DNA of 64,000 bases from Prorocentrum cordatum (lineage: Eukaryota; Sar; Dinophyceae; Prorocentrales; Prorocentraceae): assembly GCA_963575745.1 (NCBI GenBank), contig CAUYUJ010016908.1, forward strand, positions 175,185 through 239,184, written 5' to 3'. The translations under genes and the position numbers were made by a program. Shown here in pieces: positions 21,631 to 32,654 of this stretch (positions are counted from its first letter, which is position 1; every line of letters starts with the position of its first letter). A model generated the notes under the pieces. It had not been told where the DNA came from. It saw only the letters and a program-made list of their open reading frames with translations, and made no database searches.

Positions 21631-22237
21631 CAGACGGTTGTCTTCAAATGGGGCATCTCCAACACTGAAAATCAATTATTGCAGGAACCTGTGAGGAGGG
21701 AACTTGGAGGGAGTAGTTATTGCAACATCGTCGATGCGTCTTGGATTTACACCTGTCCTCCCTCCTCCTGCTCATCCTGCTCCTCCTCCTCCGCCTCGTC
21801 TTGCTCTTCCCTGCTCCTTCCTCCGTTTTCCCTCCTTCTCCCTTGTCCTCACTCGCCTCAAATGCCGGCGCTCGCCCGCACCGCTGCGCCTGCGCCGCCA
21901 GGGCGCCATATCCTTCTGCCCACACTTCTCGTGCATGACTCGACTCGGATGCTGCGCCGGCTGGCCCTGCTGGGCTACAGCGTGCAAGGCCTCTGGCGCG
22001 CAAATCGCCAGGAAGCATCCTGCCTGGAGCACGCGCCTGCCGGCAGAATTTCGATCGATGGAGGGAACACGACAAAACGAGCGCGCCTGGCTTCGCGCCT
22101 CGCGCAGCGCGAAGCGCGAGGCGCGAACAGCTTCGCGCTCTCGCGCCGCCCCCCAGGGACGAGGATGAATCGGAGACGAGCCAAAAAGCGCGAATAGCGC
22201 CGCGCCCTCGTCGCTCTTCCATCCTCGCCACTCCCCC
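21631..22237. other. no gene recognised
   Basis: Contains a GCGCCTCGCGC / GCGCGAGGCGC self-complementary cluster near 22080-22145 and a CTCCTC run near 21760-21830. No coding evidence. Confidence 0.45.
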
Positions 22238-22373
22238 TTGCCATCGCTCGGACGTCCAGTCAGTGAAAATAGATGCTTCGGTTTCGTGCGTGCATTTTTT
22301 CGTGATATGATCAGATGATGCTCCTCGATGGCCCTCGGCGACGAAACAGTGCACACGTCCGAGCGATACCAAA
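22238..22373 (+). mobile_element. fold-back element, family E copy 2
   Basis: Ends CCATCGCTCGGACGT and ACGTCCGAGCGATACC are inverted copies. The interior shares TTTCGTGCGTGCATTTTTTCG and GATGCTCCTCGATGG with the copies at 2911 and 22551. About 136 bp. It lies 177 bp from copy 3 in the same orientation. Confidence 0.7.
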
Positions 22374-22550
22374 CCCCCCGCCTGCCTGCCTCCTCCATCT
22401 TCCCCGCTCTTCGCCCCGCCGGCGCGGGGAATCATCGGCAGGCGTCCTTTGCCACCGAAGCCGCCCTTCCCCGCCTTCTGCCCTATGCCCATGCCGCCTG
22501 CGGGCCGCCGATGGCGCGCGTGGGAAACGCGAAGAGTGGAATAAGGAGAC

Positions 22551-22681
22551 CTTGGCATCGCTCGGACGTAGGCATCGCTTGGCATGTTTCGGATCCGTGC
22601 GCGCTCTTTTGGCTGAATGGTCCAGGATGCTCGTCGATGGTCCTCGCCGAGAAAAATTGAACACGTCCGAGCGATGCCAAG
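22551..22681 (+). mobile_element. fold-back element, family E copy 3
   Basis: Perfect 19-bp terminal inverted repeat CTTGGCATCGCTCGGACGT (left 22551-22569). Interior ATGGTCCAGGATGCTCGTCG matches copy 1. 131 bp, non-coding. This is the cleanest family E member. Confidence 0.75.
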
Positions 22682-23719
22682 AGGAATGACAATTGGCGCA
22701 TTGGGATTAACCTTCGGTGGCAACTCATGGGAGACTCCCATGACCATTCTGCTGGCTCTTGCGAAACGGCCAGTGGACGCTAATCGACGCCAGATCAACG
22801 CTAATCAGCGCCTCTCATCGGTTACCAGACGCTCATCGGCGGCATGACGAGGGTGCGCAAGGATCCCATGACTTCTTACCGAAGTTAAAGAGTGCTCAGC
22901 GACCACCTCTGAGCCCGGGGAAACCAGCAGTGCCAATATCCACCTCCTCCTAGGGTCCCCAGGCGTTGTTTCCCCTTCCGGTGGATACGCGCATACTTCA
23001 GCCACTGAACATGCGTCCTGGTGGGAGGGGTCTTGAGCCACGGGGGGTCAACGTTTCGTCCCCCTGGTTTTGACGGCGGGGCGGCCCCGGGGAAGAGAAA
23101 AGGCACATGGCGTCTGAAAGTAGCGAGAAACTTCCAGGACCGAGGATGCGAAATGAGGAAGAATGAGGATGAGGAGAAACTTCACCCCAGAGGATGAGGA
23201 ACGAGGTTCAAAGGGAAGGACGAGGATGAGGAGCAGGATGGCGAGGAAAACCAACACCAGCAGCAGTGCATGCCGCCCGCGGGCTGGCGAAAGCTCGGCC
23301 AGGAGAAGTGGCAAGAAAAAAGAGGAGGCAGGAACGAGCAGAAGAGCATAATCAAAAAGGGAAGAGAAGAGACGGACGGAGACCAGAGGAAGCCAACAAG
23401 GGTGCGCCAACGATGCTGCAATACACCCTGCCTTCCCAGACCCCCGACGTCATGATTTTTTCGCGACGTCCACCCTAAGGGGCCTCTTCCCCGGGACCGG
23501 TGTTTCATCCTGAGTTGTTTTGTTGACGGTCTCGTGGCCCAGTAAGGGCACCCAAAAACAGAAAATGGCGAACGACCTTCGGTCATGATGTTTCTATCAC
23601 TCGAGGGGTCTGGGTTCCCGCACTCCTGGTCCAGCCGTTTTTGTTCCACACCGAACACGGGAACACACACACACAATGCGAGTAGAGAGCCCCAACGGGA
23701 CCCACGGACTGTCTTTGTT
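22682..23719. other. no gene; repeat relative at 22702-22830
   Basis: CTTCGGTGGCAACTCA(T/G)GGGAG and the following GGCTCTTG...CGCTAATCGACGC are shared with 44945-45060. At 23100-23280 AGGATGAGGA motifs recur. No domain recognised. Confidence 0.45.
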
Positions 23720-24316
23720 CAGATGAGGATGATGATGGTCATGATGAGGAGGAGAAGGGAGATGAGGGAGAAGGATGGAGGAGGAGTAGCAGGAGGATGA
23801 GGAGGAGAAACAGGAGGAGAAGCAGGAGGAGCAGGAGGTGGCAAAGCAGGAGGAGGAGCAGGAGGAGGAGGAGCAGGAGGAGGTGAGACAGTAGGAGGGG
23901 GAGGAGGGAGAAGAATGGAGGAGGAGGAGGAGGCGGAGGAGGAGGAGGAGGAGGAGGAGGAGGAGGAGGAGGAGGAGTAGGAGGAGGAGGAGGAGAAGCA
24001 GGAGGAGAAGCAGGAGGAAAAGCAGGAGGAGCAGGAGGAGGAGCAGGAGGAGGAGCAGGAGGAGGCGGAGGAGAAGGAGGAAGAGGTGGAGGAGGAAGAG
24101 TTGGAGGAGTGGGGAGGACGGAGGAGGAGGAGGAGGGAAGAGGAGGAGGGAAGAGGAGAAGGTGGAGGAGGAGGGAGGAGGAGGAGGGGGAAGGAGAGAG
24201 GAGGAGGATAAGAAGCAGATGGAGGAGGGGAGGAGGAGAAGCAGGAGGAGGAGAAGGAGGAGCAGGAGGAGGCAGGAGGAGGAGCAGGAGGAGAGGCAGG
24301 AGGAGGAGGAGGAGTG
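23720..24316 (+). repeat. (GGA)n-rich region, ~600 bp
   Basis: The longest polypurine triplet stretch in the window, with GGAGAAGCA and GGAGCAGGA variants. It gives long open frames on both strands that should not be annotated as proteins. Confidence 0.93.
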
Positions 24317-24599
24317 AGGGGGGGGGAGCAAAGGTCCCGCACCAGCCGAAGGCGCCAACACACGGGCCGTCCACAAGCCAAGCCAGCGGAGACCGCCCTC
24401 GCCGGCACTCTCCCCGGGTGCGGGGGCGCGCGCCTCGCGCCTCGCGCCTCCTCCTCCTCCTCCTCCTGCTCCTGCTCCTCCTCCCAGGGAACTCCCAGCC
24501 TCAGCGCTGGAGCTTCAGCGAGGCCACGGAAGAGTTGATTGGCCGATTTTCAGCCACCGATGCCATAGTAGGACGGGGAAGAAGGATGGGGAGCTCCCA

Positions 24600-25392
24600 C
24601 CACCATGATCATCACCACCACCACCGCCACCATCATCAGAATCATCATCATCATCATCATCAGAATCATCATCATCATCATCATCATCATCAGCAGCATC
24701 AGCATCAGCATCACCATCATGATCATAAGCATCATCATCATCAGCATCATCATCAGCATCAACAACATCAGCATCAACAGCAGCATCATCATCAGCAATG
24801 TTATCATAATCACCATGTTCAGCATCAGCATCAACATCATCATTATGAGTATCATAATAATCAGCACCATCAGCATTAGCTCACCATCATCACCACCACC
24901 ACCGCCATCATCACCACCACCATCATCATCATCACCATCATCATCAGCCTCCTCATCCTCCTCGTAATCAGCATAATCATGGAGCATAATCAGGATCAGC
25001 ATCATCAGCATCATCAGCATAATCAGTATCATCCTCATCTTCTTCATCAGATTCCTCGTCATCATGATCATAATCACTAGTAGCATCGCCATCGTCTCAA
25101 CATCAGCATCATCATCATCACCACCACCATCATCATCATCATCATAATCACCAGCATGATCAATATCATCATTATCATCCTCATCGTCGTCGTCATTATC
25201 ACCATCAGCAACATCGGCATCACCACGATCAGCATAACCATCATCGTCATCATCACCATGATCATCATGGGTATCATCATGATCACCATCAACAACAACA
25301 TCAACATCACCATCACCATCATCATCACCGCCACAGCCATCCTCATCCTTATCCTTATCCTCATCCTCATCCTCATCGTAATCATCATCTCT
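24600..25392 (+). repeat. (ATC)n-rich region, ~790 bp
   Basis: Imperfect CATCAT/CAGCAT/CACCAC triplets. Frames read poly-His/Gln, poly-Ile/Ser or poly-Met/Leu. Mutational interruptions are spread evenly, as expected for an ageing microsatellite rather than a coding repeat. Confidence 0.93.
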
Positions 25393-26869
25393 TTCCTACC
25401 TGTGACAGCGGCTGTGCAACATCGGCTAATCTAGAAAGGACAAGGGAGAAATGCTGGGTACTCCCCTCAGCAGACGCACAGCCTGAAGTTGGCTTGGCTA
25501 CAGACAAACTCCGGGCGGCAGAGAACCCATGAACTATCTTCGGGACAACCGTTGTAAAATACGCTGGCAGTGTCTCGGTTTGCGTGTGCCGGGAATGGGC
25601 TTCCAGAACATCCACCCAAGCAGCAGTAATGGGAGTGGTCAGGGACGTTCGTTCTATCGACTGCACTCGAGGGGATGAGATGGCAACCGAAAGGAAACCA
25701 AAAGCGGCCACGCAGCCCGAAAGGTGTGCGGTACACGAGGATAGAGATCGCCGCCGTAGGATGCCGTATAGGATGTCAAGCACTCACGGGCGAGGAAGCA
25801 CCTGTGACGGAAGGAGGCGCTCACGGGCGAGGCGCACTCACCTGGCGGCCCGTCAGACACGGGCGAGCGGAGCACCCAGAAGCATGTTTGGTCGGCGGGG
25901 CGAGAGCGAACCTCTTCCGCTGAAAGCTAGGCGGGCTACGCACAGCTTTAATTAGGGAGACAAAGCAGAGGAGGGCGCGAGCACCCAGAAACGTAGGGAG
26001 GACATGACAACATCAATGTACGCTGTAGGCGGTCAAGCGCCCACGGGTGAGCGCGGCGGCATCCATGATCAGAGCAGGCGATGGGAGATGCCGCAATGCG
26101 AGCCCAAGGCATAAACACATCTTGAGGTCGACCATGAAAAAATGCTTGGGTGGCCCAGGATCGCCAGAGCAGCGCCTCTCGACATCACGCGAATTATGAG
26201 ACTTAGCAACCATCCACTGCTGGGGGTCACAAAATACTGATGGAGGGAGCAATCTACATCTTTCGCCGCCAGAAGCGCCGTCCCCCTCCCCTGAGAGAGG
26301 ACGGGAGGGGTCCTCCCAATGGTTCTTGTCCTGGTCTCAACGCGTGTACAATGCAAAATGCTTGCAGCTAGCACGGCCCCCCGTGGGGCCTCTGAGGCGC
26401 ATGGCTGCGGAAGTGTGAAACGCTACTGCAAACCCTTCCCTCCCGCCTGTGCTAAACTGTGTCTGCAATTCGATTGCCAGCAACTGGATTCAGGCCGATA
26501 TACATCTGGGGCAACAGTCAACCCGTACAGTAAGGATGCGCGGTCAGGATGCAAGGGCCTCAGAGGGCCACGTTAGCGCTTTTCGAACGAGGCTGGCCGG
26601 CGACAGTCTCTCAGGAGTGGCCAAAGGGGCAATGATGGAAGGGCAACTTTGGAAAGTCGCTCCTCCTTACTATATGCGGGTCGACTGTAGACAACTTTAG
26701 AAAAAGCGAGAACCCATCGGCAGATGTGGTGCGCCAGGCAACGGGAGGCCGTAGGACGCCGTCGGACGCCCGGCTCCCACGGGAAACCGTGCGACTGTGG
26801 CACCCCCGGCCGCAGGGGCCACAGGAGGCCACGCGAGGCCCCGGGTAGACGGGTCGGTCGGGGGCGGCC
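25393..26869. other. low-repeat stretch, no gene; repeat N copy 2 at 26545-26700
   Basis: 25393-25960 has moderately long open frames in both directions with normal composition but no recognisable motif. CTCACGGGCGAGG is repeated near 25785-25830. 26545-26700 is the relative of 3760-3920. Confidence 0.4.
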
Positions 26870-27045
26870 GAGAGGGGGGTGTCCAAGAGGGGGGGGGCGC
26901 AAGTCATGGCCGGCGGCATGTGCGAGCGGGGGGGCCAGGCACGCAATGACGCAGGAAGAAGAGGCGCCATGAAATCTGGGGAACTATCATGCCCCCCGCC
27001 ATGATATCCACCCCCCCCTAGTCATCACCCCCCTCTTTTCCGCCC
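26870..27045 (+). repeat. dispersed repeat family G, copy 2
   Basis: GGCCGGCGGCATGTGCG...GAAGAAGAGGCGCCATGAAATCTGGGG...GCCATGATATCCACC then CTAGTCATCACCC. Nearly collinear with copy 3 (32270-32460). Confidence 0.7.
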
Positions 27046-27589
27046 CCGAGTCGGGCTTGCACCCCCTCCCCTCGCTGCACCCTGCCGAGCCCAGGGGCGG
27101 GTGGGGGGGGGGAGTGATGAGCAGAAGGAAGGGGGGAGGGGAGGAGAGAAGGAGCCAGGAGGAGGGCAGGGCATGCCATGCGGAGCGGAGGGCGAAGGGG
27201 GAGGAGGCCGGGCGGGAAGGCGAGATGCTGCGCCGAAACGCGCCCGACGACGCGCAGCCGGCGGGGCGCGGCGGGCGCCTGGGGGCCGGAAGCCGCCGTG
27301 CGCCACGGGCGCGCCCGGCTCCATCATCGGCCCAGCGGTCTGCGGCACGGTGGGGGCTACGCTCGTCGTTACTTACGAGGCAACTGCGTACTTACTGGGA
27401 GGTCGTCGACGGAAGGATTAGGGAGAATGTTGAGCCCCATTGGGGGGCTGCTACGCCAAATGAGGCCGCGGATCAAACGGGATTAGACCGTATTAAGCTG
27501 GATTGAATTGGATTAAGCGGGATCAAGCCAAATTAAACTAGATTTTGCGGCATGGTGGGGCTCAGTGTGCCCTGGAAACGAGAGGGCCG
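27046..27589. other. G-rich sequence, no gene recognised
   Basis: GGGGAGG-rich to about 27200. At 27480-27545 short GGATTAA(G/A)C motifs recur (GGGATTAGACC, GGATTAAGCGGGATCAAGCC). Confidence 0.45.
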
Positions 27590-27745
27590 TTTTTGTGACC
27601 GGTTCCGTTTTGCCGTTTTTGTTGCCGGTTCCGACACTGCTTTGCTTTTGCTGGTTCCTTCGCCGTTGTTGTACTGGTTCCAGCTCCGGTTCCAATCCCA
27701 GAGCCGTGTGTTTCGCCGTTCCTGGTCGCAATGCTTCCCGTTCCC
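27590..27745 (+). repeat. dispersed repeat family M, copy 1
   Basis: Cluster of (G/T)GCCGGTTCCG units with GTTCCAATCCC(A/G)GAGCC(G/A)(T/C)GTG near the end. The second copy is at 44575-44745 in the same orientation with similar flanks. Confidence 0.6.
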
Positions 27746-27802
27746 ATTTCAAGAGACGGTTCTTGCTCGGACACTTGTTTGGGTGTTACGTTCGCCTCTC
27801 AT

Positions 27803-28110
27803 GGAGTACAGTCGGACCTAGGACAGAAGAGCAACCCTGACCAACATCAGACCCTCCGTCGGTCAAAACAAGCAGAACTTCTGAGGGTGCCCTCCCCAGG
27901 ATGCAGAAGAACATCCACCAAGCACGAAGCTTCCCGACCCGACCTCGATCTTGTACCTTGGCCCGACTGTCACGAAGGTGGAGATTTCCAATGGGCCAGA
28001 AGTTTGGGGCCCAACTCGGGGACAGAAGCCAGGAAGGCGCCCATCCTCGACAGGGGTGCGTCCGATTGGCCCCCCTAGGGCGTATCCCCGAGTTCCCCTC
28101 CTTTTCTGAG
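27803..28110 (+). repeat. dispersed repeats K copy 1 and P copy 2
   Basis: 27803-27970 starts ACAGTCGGACCTAGGACAG and runs to a CCGACTGT end; its partner is 37525-37690. It is followed at 28010-28110 by P (CATCCTCGACAGGGGTGCG...CGTATCCC). The P blocks at 33,200 and 33,390 again precede a family H copy, so these look like parts of one larger decayed element. Confidence 0.6.
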
Positions 28111-28324
28111 CGGCTTGGTTTTTTTCGTGGAGAAGTCGGGGGGGGGGGCGCTAAATTCCCTGCAATGGAAAACTACAAGAGTCAAGAAATTCGGGGGATC
28201 CGCGACACACAGCGGCAGATAGCGGCAGCCGGCTGGCATCAAGTAGCGGCGCAGGCCCGGGGCAGACCGTCCACCAGTCACCCCGGATTCGCCGCTGGTG
28301 GCCGCCAGTGGAGAACTTATGCCA

Positions 28325-28475
28325 AGAAGCACCGTGCTGGCCTCTGGGGTGCCCTGGGTTTCTACGGTTTCGAAGGTTTTGCGAAGGAAAGCGTGACGTT
28401 CCCACACCGAAAATCTGTGGACGTCCTGGGGTCTCAGGGTTGGGGTTCTTGTGGAAGGTTCTTGTGGACTGGCCT
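28325..28475 (-). repeat. dispersed repeat family H, copy 1 (inverted)
   Basis: Reverse complement of the family (AGTCCACAAGAA(A)CCTTCC...CCCAACCCTGAGACCCCAGG...AAACCCAGGGCACC). All other copies in the window are on the + strand. Confidence 0.7.
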
Positions 28476-28684
28476 CCACGGTAAACGCAAAACGATGGTC
28501 GGCGTTCTTACCCACACGCCTACTAGGGGGGGCGAGCACCAGAGCGTTTTACATTGACCCGCAGTTGCGGACAAGGGCGAGGGAGCGGCGGGGTCGTCGG
28601 CAGTCTGCGATGTTCTGAGGGAGTCCGCCGACTCTGTTACAGATCGCACAGCGAGCTCGCCGCAGGCGCCCAATCTTCGCCACA

Positions 28685-28830
28685 ACAATTTGGGTGGGCT
28701 GTCGGTGGGTCGCGGGTGGGTTGCGGGTGGGTCGCTGGGAGGGTCACTGGGTGAGTCGCTGGATGGATCGCTGGGTGGGTCGCGGGGGGGTCGCGGGTGG
28801 GTCGCGGGGGAGGACGACGACAACAACAAC
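28685..28830 (+). repeat. GGGTCGCGGGT minisatellite, copy 1
   Basis: Units of 12-16 bp built from GGGTCGC(G/T)GGGTG, ending in GACGACGACAACAACAAC. The same unit and the same GACGACGACAACAA ending occur at 47310-47420, so the two loci are related. Confidence 0.75.
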
Positions 28831-29115
28831 AAACGAGCAGGATCCGCGCCGCGGAATCCCACTTCAGCCACGCACACAGGGACGGTGTAAGACTGTTCGG
28901 CCCCCTCAATTTGATTCCAGGTTCTGGCAAGGTGACTTGCATGGCATTTGCCTCTCCGCCCACTTCGCCACCGCGTCAAACCGCGCCGGGCCAGCATGGC
29001 GTGCCGGTGAGTCCCGACTGGCGTGGGGTCCAAATTTGGTTTCGGGTCTCGCCACGCCCACCCCGCCACCATGCAAACGACCTTGACAGAATCCGAAGAA
29101 GGCCCGGGTCCTACA

Positions 29116-29270
29116 ATTAGGTCGGGCATGTCCTTCTACGGGCGGGCTTTGGGAAGAAAAATGGAACATAGTCATAAACAGGTTCAGAAATACGAAGAAC
29201 ATCAAACATCGTCCCCAGACTATTTTGTATGTTTGATTATTCCTCGTGTAGAGGGACATGCCCGACTTCA
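29116..29270 (+). mobile_element. fold-back element, family F
   Basis: Inverted ends GTCGGGCATGTCCTTCTACG and the complement of the right end, GTCGGGCATGTCCCTCTACA. Flanked by a perfect 7-bp direct repeat TCCTACA (29109-29115 and 29271-29277). About 155 bp with an AT-rich interior. A half-copy of the left end occurs near 4752. Confidence 0.65.
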
Positions 29271-29793
29271 TCCTACACCTTCCATTTTAATCTGGGCGGC
29301 GCAACAGACATTGCGTCGGCTGGTTCTTGTTGTAAGTGTTCGCGCCCCCCGAGGCCGTCTCCCCGCGTCGGGGCTGTCAGAAACGACCGGGGACGAAAAA
29401 CTTGGGCCCCAGAAGAGGTCGAGATCCCAAGGTGCCAACGTCGAGAAAAATAAAAAATCGTCGACGGAAGAGATGATCTACAAGTGCCACCAATACCAAG
29501 ACTGCAGCGACTACCAGTGCCATTTCCGCGACAGCATCGACAGCAACACTCATGGAAATATTGTTAGCTATTATCTGCTCGCGTGCCATCCGACATGTTT
29601 ATCCCAAGCCCTCGGTACCCGGCCTCTTCGTCTTTGATCCTGACCCCCCCCCCAATGGGGGATCTCACGGACCTGCCACGTGCTGTTGAGTGGCGCAGCC
29701 CCCAAGCCAGGGAAGAGAGGGAGGATGGAAGGAAGGGAAGAGGGGAGGGGGGGAGAGAAGGATGGGGCCCGAGAATTCGGTTGCTCCCCTCGT
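29271..29793. other. no gene recognised
   Basis: A minus-strand frame at 29377-29589 would encode a 70-residue peptide with one hydrophobic stretch, unsupported by anything else. 29690-29760 is GGGAGAGAAGG-rich. Confidence 0.4.
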
Positions 29794-29965
29794 ACTTAAG
29801 GACCACATCCCAGACACATTTCAGAGCGCCCAGAAAGAGTATCGAAACAGTGTCGAACGAGTATCGCCTTCCAGGGCCCGACACGTGAAGACCCTCCAAC
29901 TCCGGCAGTTTCCTGGTGCTCGACATTCTTTCTGGTGATCAAGGCCAGAAGTGGGTTGGAGCATC
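29794..29965 (+). repeat. dispersed repeat family J, copy 2
   Basis: Collinear with 13177-13345 through ACTTAAGGACCACATCC, TATCGAAACAGTGTCGAAC and TTTCTGGTGATCAAGGCC. Confidence 0.7.
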
Positions 29966-30509
29966 ATGGCCTGAGAGAGGGATTGGCCGAGAGGCTTGCC
30001 CGGAGCAGAAAGGACCAGCGGCAACACCAGGCGGGGCAGCCCGGGCAGGCACGCACCCTACAACGACGGGCGGGAGCCGGGCGGGCGGGTGCAGACGGCC
30101 GGGCAGAGCGGGCGGGTCGCTGCAGCGTCAGTGCTGCATGGATCGCGGGACAGGCTCAATCGGCGGCGCGATTCTTTGGTGAACCGTGCGGGAGCCCAAC
30201 GCGAGCATGCGGTTCCTGAGTGCTGGAAGCGCGAGGAAATCCCACGCGAGCGCGCGGCTCCTGGATACATTGTGTGGAAGTCTTGCGCGACAGCCCGTGG
30301 CCGGCCCCGCCCCCCGCTCCTCTCCCCCCCTAGATTGGTCGCGTCACGTTGCGCGCAGGAGACGCTCGGGAATGAGCCGCTCTCCGGCATGCCTCAGGGG
30401 AGCCTGCGCGAGTCTTGCTTGGCGAAGCTGGCCTCCTCCAGCCCTGCGCCCCCACACCCCCTGGTCACGCCCGCCATCGCCGGGAGATGCAGTGGGGGCC
30501 AGTCCACAA
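29966..30509. other. no gene recognised
   Basis: GC-rich. CGAGCATGCGG and CGAGCGCGCGG motifs near 30200-30260. No domain recognised in any frame. Confidence 0.4.
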
Positions 30510-30660
30510 GAAACCTTCCACCAGAAGCCCAACCCTGAGACACCAGGGCGTTCATTCATTTTTGGTGTGGGAGCGTCGCGCTTCCCATCGCAAAACCATC
30601 GAAACCCAGGGCACCATGGAGGCAACCAGGGTGTTTCTTGGCATGGGTCTCCACTGCACA
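30510..30660 (+). repeat. dispersed repeat family H, copy 2
   Basis: AGTCCACAAGAAACCTTCC...CCCAACCCTGAGACACCAGG...GGGAGCGTCGCGCTTCCC...AAAACCATCGAAACCCAGGG...CTTGGCATG. Ends match copies 1 and 6. Confidence 0.7.
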
Positions 30661-31150
30661 GCAGCGGCCTCTATGCTGGTCCTAGCTCGGCGGCGAGAGC
30701 AAGGCGGAAGTGATTGGGGGGCAAGCCCTCTCAGGCGGCGGGGCTTCTCAGAAACCCTCTGGCCTTCTGAGAAACCGTCTCCGACTTCGGCGAAGGCTTA
30801 GAGCACTTCTCTCGGAAAACCCGAGTCCTTGAGATCCTGCTGAGATGGCCCACCCACTCTGCCTTCCCCCATGGACTCGCCGCTTGGGCGCGATATTATG
30901 GGGGGGCGATACATGGGGTGGGCAGCAAGGGCTGCCGAGAAGGGGCCCTTTTGGGCCCAGGGCCCTAAAGGGACCCTAGAGGGGCCCCAAAGAGGGTCTT
31001 AGGGCCCAGAAGGGCACCTTTCTTCCCCCCCTTTTATCGCCTCGCATTTCTTCGCGCCCATGCCGCCGCCGACTGGCCCCGTCCAGCCCTTCCTCGTGAT
31101 GAGTATCAACACCCCGACCACCCCACTAGAGGAAGGAGAACTAGCAGAAG
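30661..31150. other. no gene recognised
   Basis: CTTCTGAGAAACC(C/G)TCT duplicated near 30750-30780 and a GGGCCC(T/A)AA(A/G)GGG cluster at 30940-31010. Nothing coding. Confidence 0.4.
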
Positions 31151-31279
31151 CATAAACTGCCGACAACTCGAGCGGATAGCTGGGATCTGCGCTGGCCCCC
31201 CTTCCCTGGCGCGCGGAGGGGGGCCTGGCGCAGAACCCGAGAAAACTCCGCGCGGAACTCCGAGAGATCATGTTCATGC
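31151..31279 (+). mobile_element. fold-back element, family D copy 3
   Basis: Diverged copy. The left arm CAACTCGAGCGGATAGCTGGG and GATCTGCGCTGGCCCCC pairs with the right arm GGGGGGCCTGGCGCAGAAC and CTCCGCGCGGAACTCCGAG. The outer CATAAAC resembles the complement of CTTATG in the other copies. Confidence 0.5.
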
Positions 31280-31384
31280 CATTCGTTCTCCGTCGAGCCA
31301 GGCCGCGAGAGTCCGGCGGGTGGCAATGGGGGGTGACCTAGCTGGGGGGGTGAAGGAAAGGGCCCTAAGGACCCAAGACCTTAT

Positions 31385-31735
31385 TACAGTGCGGGCGCGG
31401 CCGCAAGAGACCCTCGCAAGAAGCCCAACACTGAAAACCCGCGCGAGGTGCACCTAGAGGGGAAACCCGGAACACCCCTAAGCGCAGCAGCAGCAGCTCT
31501 GACGGCCAAGGGGGAGTCACCTCGCAGCGCGCGGAGTGAAGAAACCCGGGGTACCCCGACGAAAAGCATGGAGGGGAGGCCCGACCAAAAGAAACCTCCT
31601 GCAAGAAACCCATCCCTGATGGATTTCTGGTTTGGGGACGCCACGCCTTCCATAGCAAAACCGTCGGACCCCAGGAAACCCAGGGCATCCTCTGGAGGCA
31701 AGCAGGGTGTCTCTTGACATGCGCCTCGGCTGCAT
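31385..31735 (+). repeat. dispersed repeat family H, copies 3 and 4 in tandem
   Basis: 31385-31570 (GCGGCCGCAAGAGACCCTCG...CACCCCGACGAAAAGC) is a subtype shared with 43185-43355. 31575-31735 is a standard family H copy (AGAAACCTCCTGCAAGAAACC...AAACCCAGGGCATCC). Confidence 0.65.
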
Positions 31736-31778
31736 GGTCTCGTGCCTCGCGCCCCCATTGGCACCACGAAGCCTGGAC

Positions 31779-31952
31779 TAGGGCGACAAAATCTATACAT
31801 ATCCACTACTCCCTGGCCAGGCCCATCCTGAACCCAGCAGCTGTGTGTACGCCACGCCCTCCTTGCTTGGCCAAGAGGGCGTATACAGTGCTGCTGGGTT
31901 CGGGATGGGCCTGGCCAGGGAGCAGTGGATATGTATAGATTTCGTTGCCCGA
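31779..31952 (+). mobile_element. MITE family C (near-complete palindrome)
   Basis: A 174-bp element whose two halves are inverted copies almost to the centre. Left TAGGGCGACAAAATC matches right-end complement TCGGGCAACGAAATC, followed by TATACATATCCACT and CCTGGCCAGGCCCATCC in both arms. A perfect 5-bp target duplication TGGAC is present (31774-31778, 31953-31957). It would extrude as one long hairpin. Non-coding. Confidence 0.85.
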
Positions 31953-32269
31953 TGGACGAGGATAACATCGATGCGGATGCATGGAGAGAATCTCTGGGAG
32001 CGGGCGGCTCGGGAAGAGGCATCGGGCGACACAGGTCTTCTCGGAGCGTTCCTGGAGCGCTCCGAGAGCGGCCCCATACGCTCTGGAACCTATGCCTCCT
32101 CGTCCTGGCCCCGTCCGAGAGAAGCGCGAATCCGCTCAGCATCGGTCCCCACACCCCTCCCATAGGGCCCATCTGGCGCAGATTTTCATCGCGGGCAGTC
32201 CCAATGGGAGGCCCCAAAAAGGCCACAACGACAATCGAGTTCGAGCCCAGATTCAGGTCACCCCCCATT

Positions 32270-32460
32270 TCGGGAGCGGCCAAGAGGGGGGCCTCCAAGA
32301 GGGGAGCCGCAAGGCAGGGCCGGCGGCATGTGCGCGGCCCAGGGGGGGGGGGCCAGTGACGTAATGAAATAAGAAGAGGCGCCATGACATCTGGGGGAGA
32401 TCTTCTGGCCCCCGCCATGATGCCACCTCCCCCCTAGTCATCCCCCCCCCTCCTTGCCGC
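32270..32460 (+). repeat. dispersed repeat family G, copy 3
   Basis: GGCCAAGAGGGGGGCCTCC...GCCGGCGGCATGTGCGCGG...AAGAAGAGGCGCCATGACATC...GCCATGATGCCACC. Close to copy 2. Confidence 0.7.
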
Positions 32461-32654
32461 CTTTGACCAGCACGCGACTCGCCCGAACACCGCGAGGGGG
32501 GGAGCCCGAGGCGGCGCCTTCATCATGGCGCCCGCGCCCCCCTTCGGGTGCGCGGCCCGCGCGGGGGGCCTCTGCGCCCCGCGGGCCCCGGGCGCCAACA
32601 ACGATGGGCCTGTTTTCCACCGCCACCACCAGAATTGGGAGGGGGAGGGGGTCC

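Noticed and set aside
24109-24879. 256-codon frame ending in a His-rich domain
   Set aside because: The His run is the (ATC)n repeat in one phase; the other phases are equally open as Ile/Ser and Met/Leu. The upstream part is the (GGA)n repeat.
29377-29589. 70-codon minus frame with one hydrophobic stretch, possible small membrane protein
   Set aside because: The hydrophobic run is Val/Ala-rich from a biased nucleotide stretch, and there is no supporting context.
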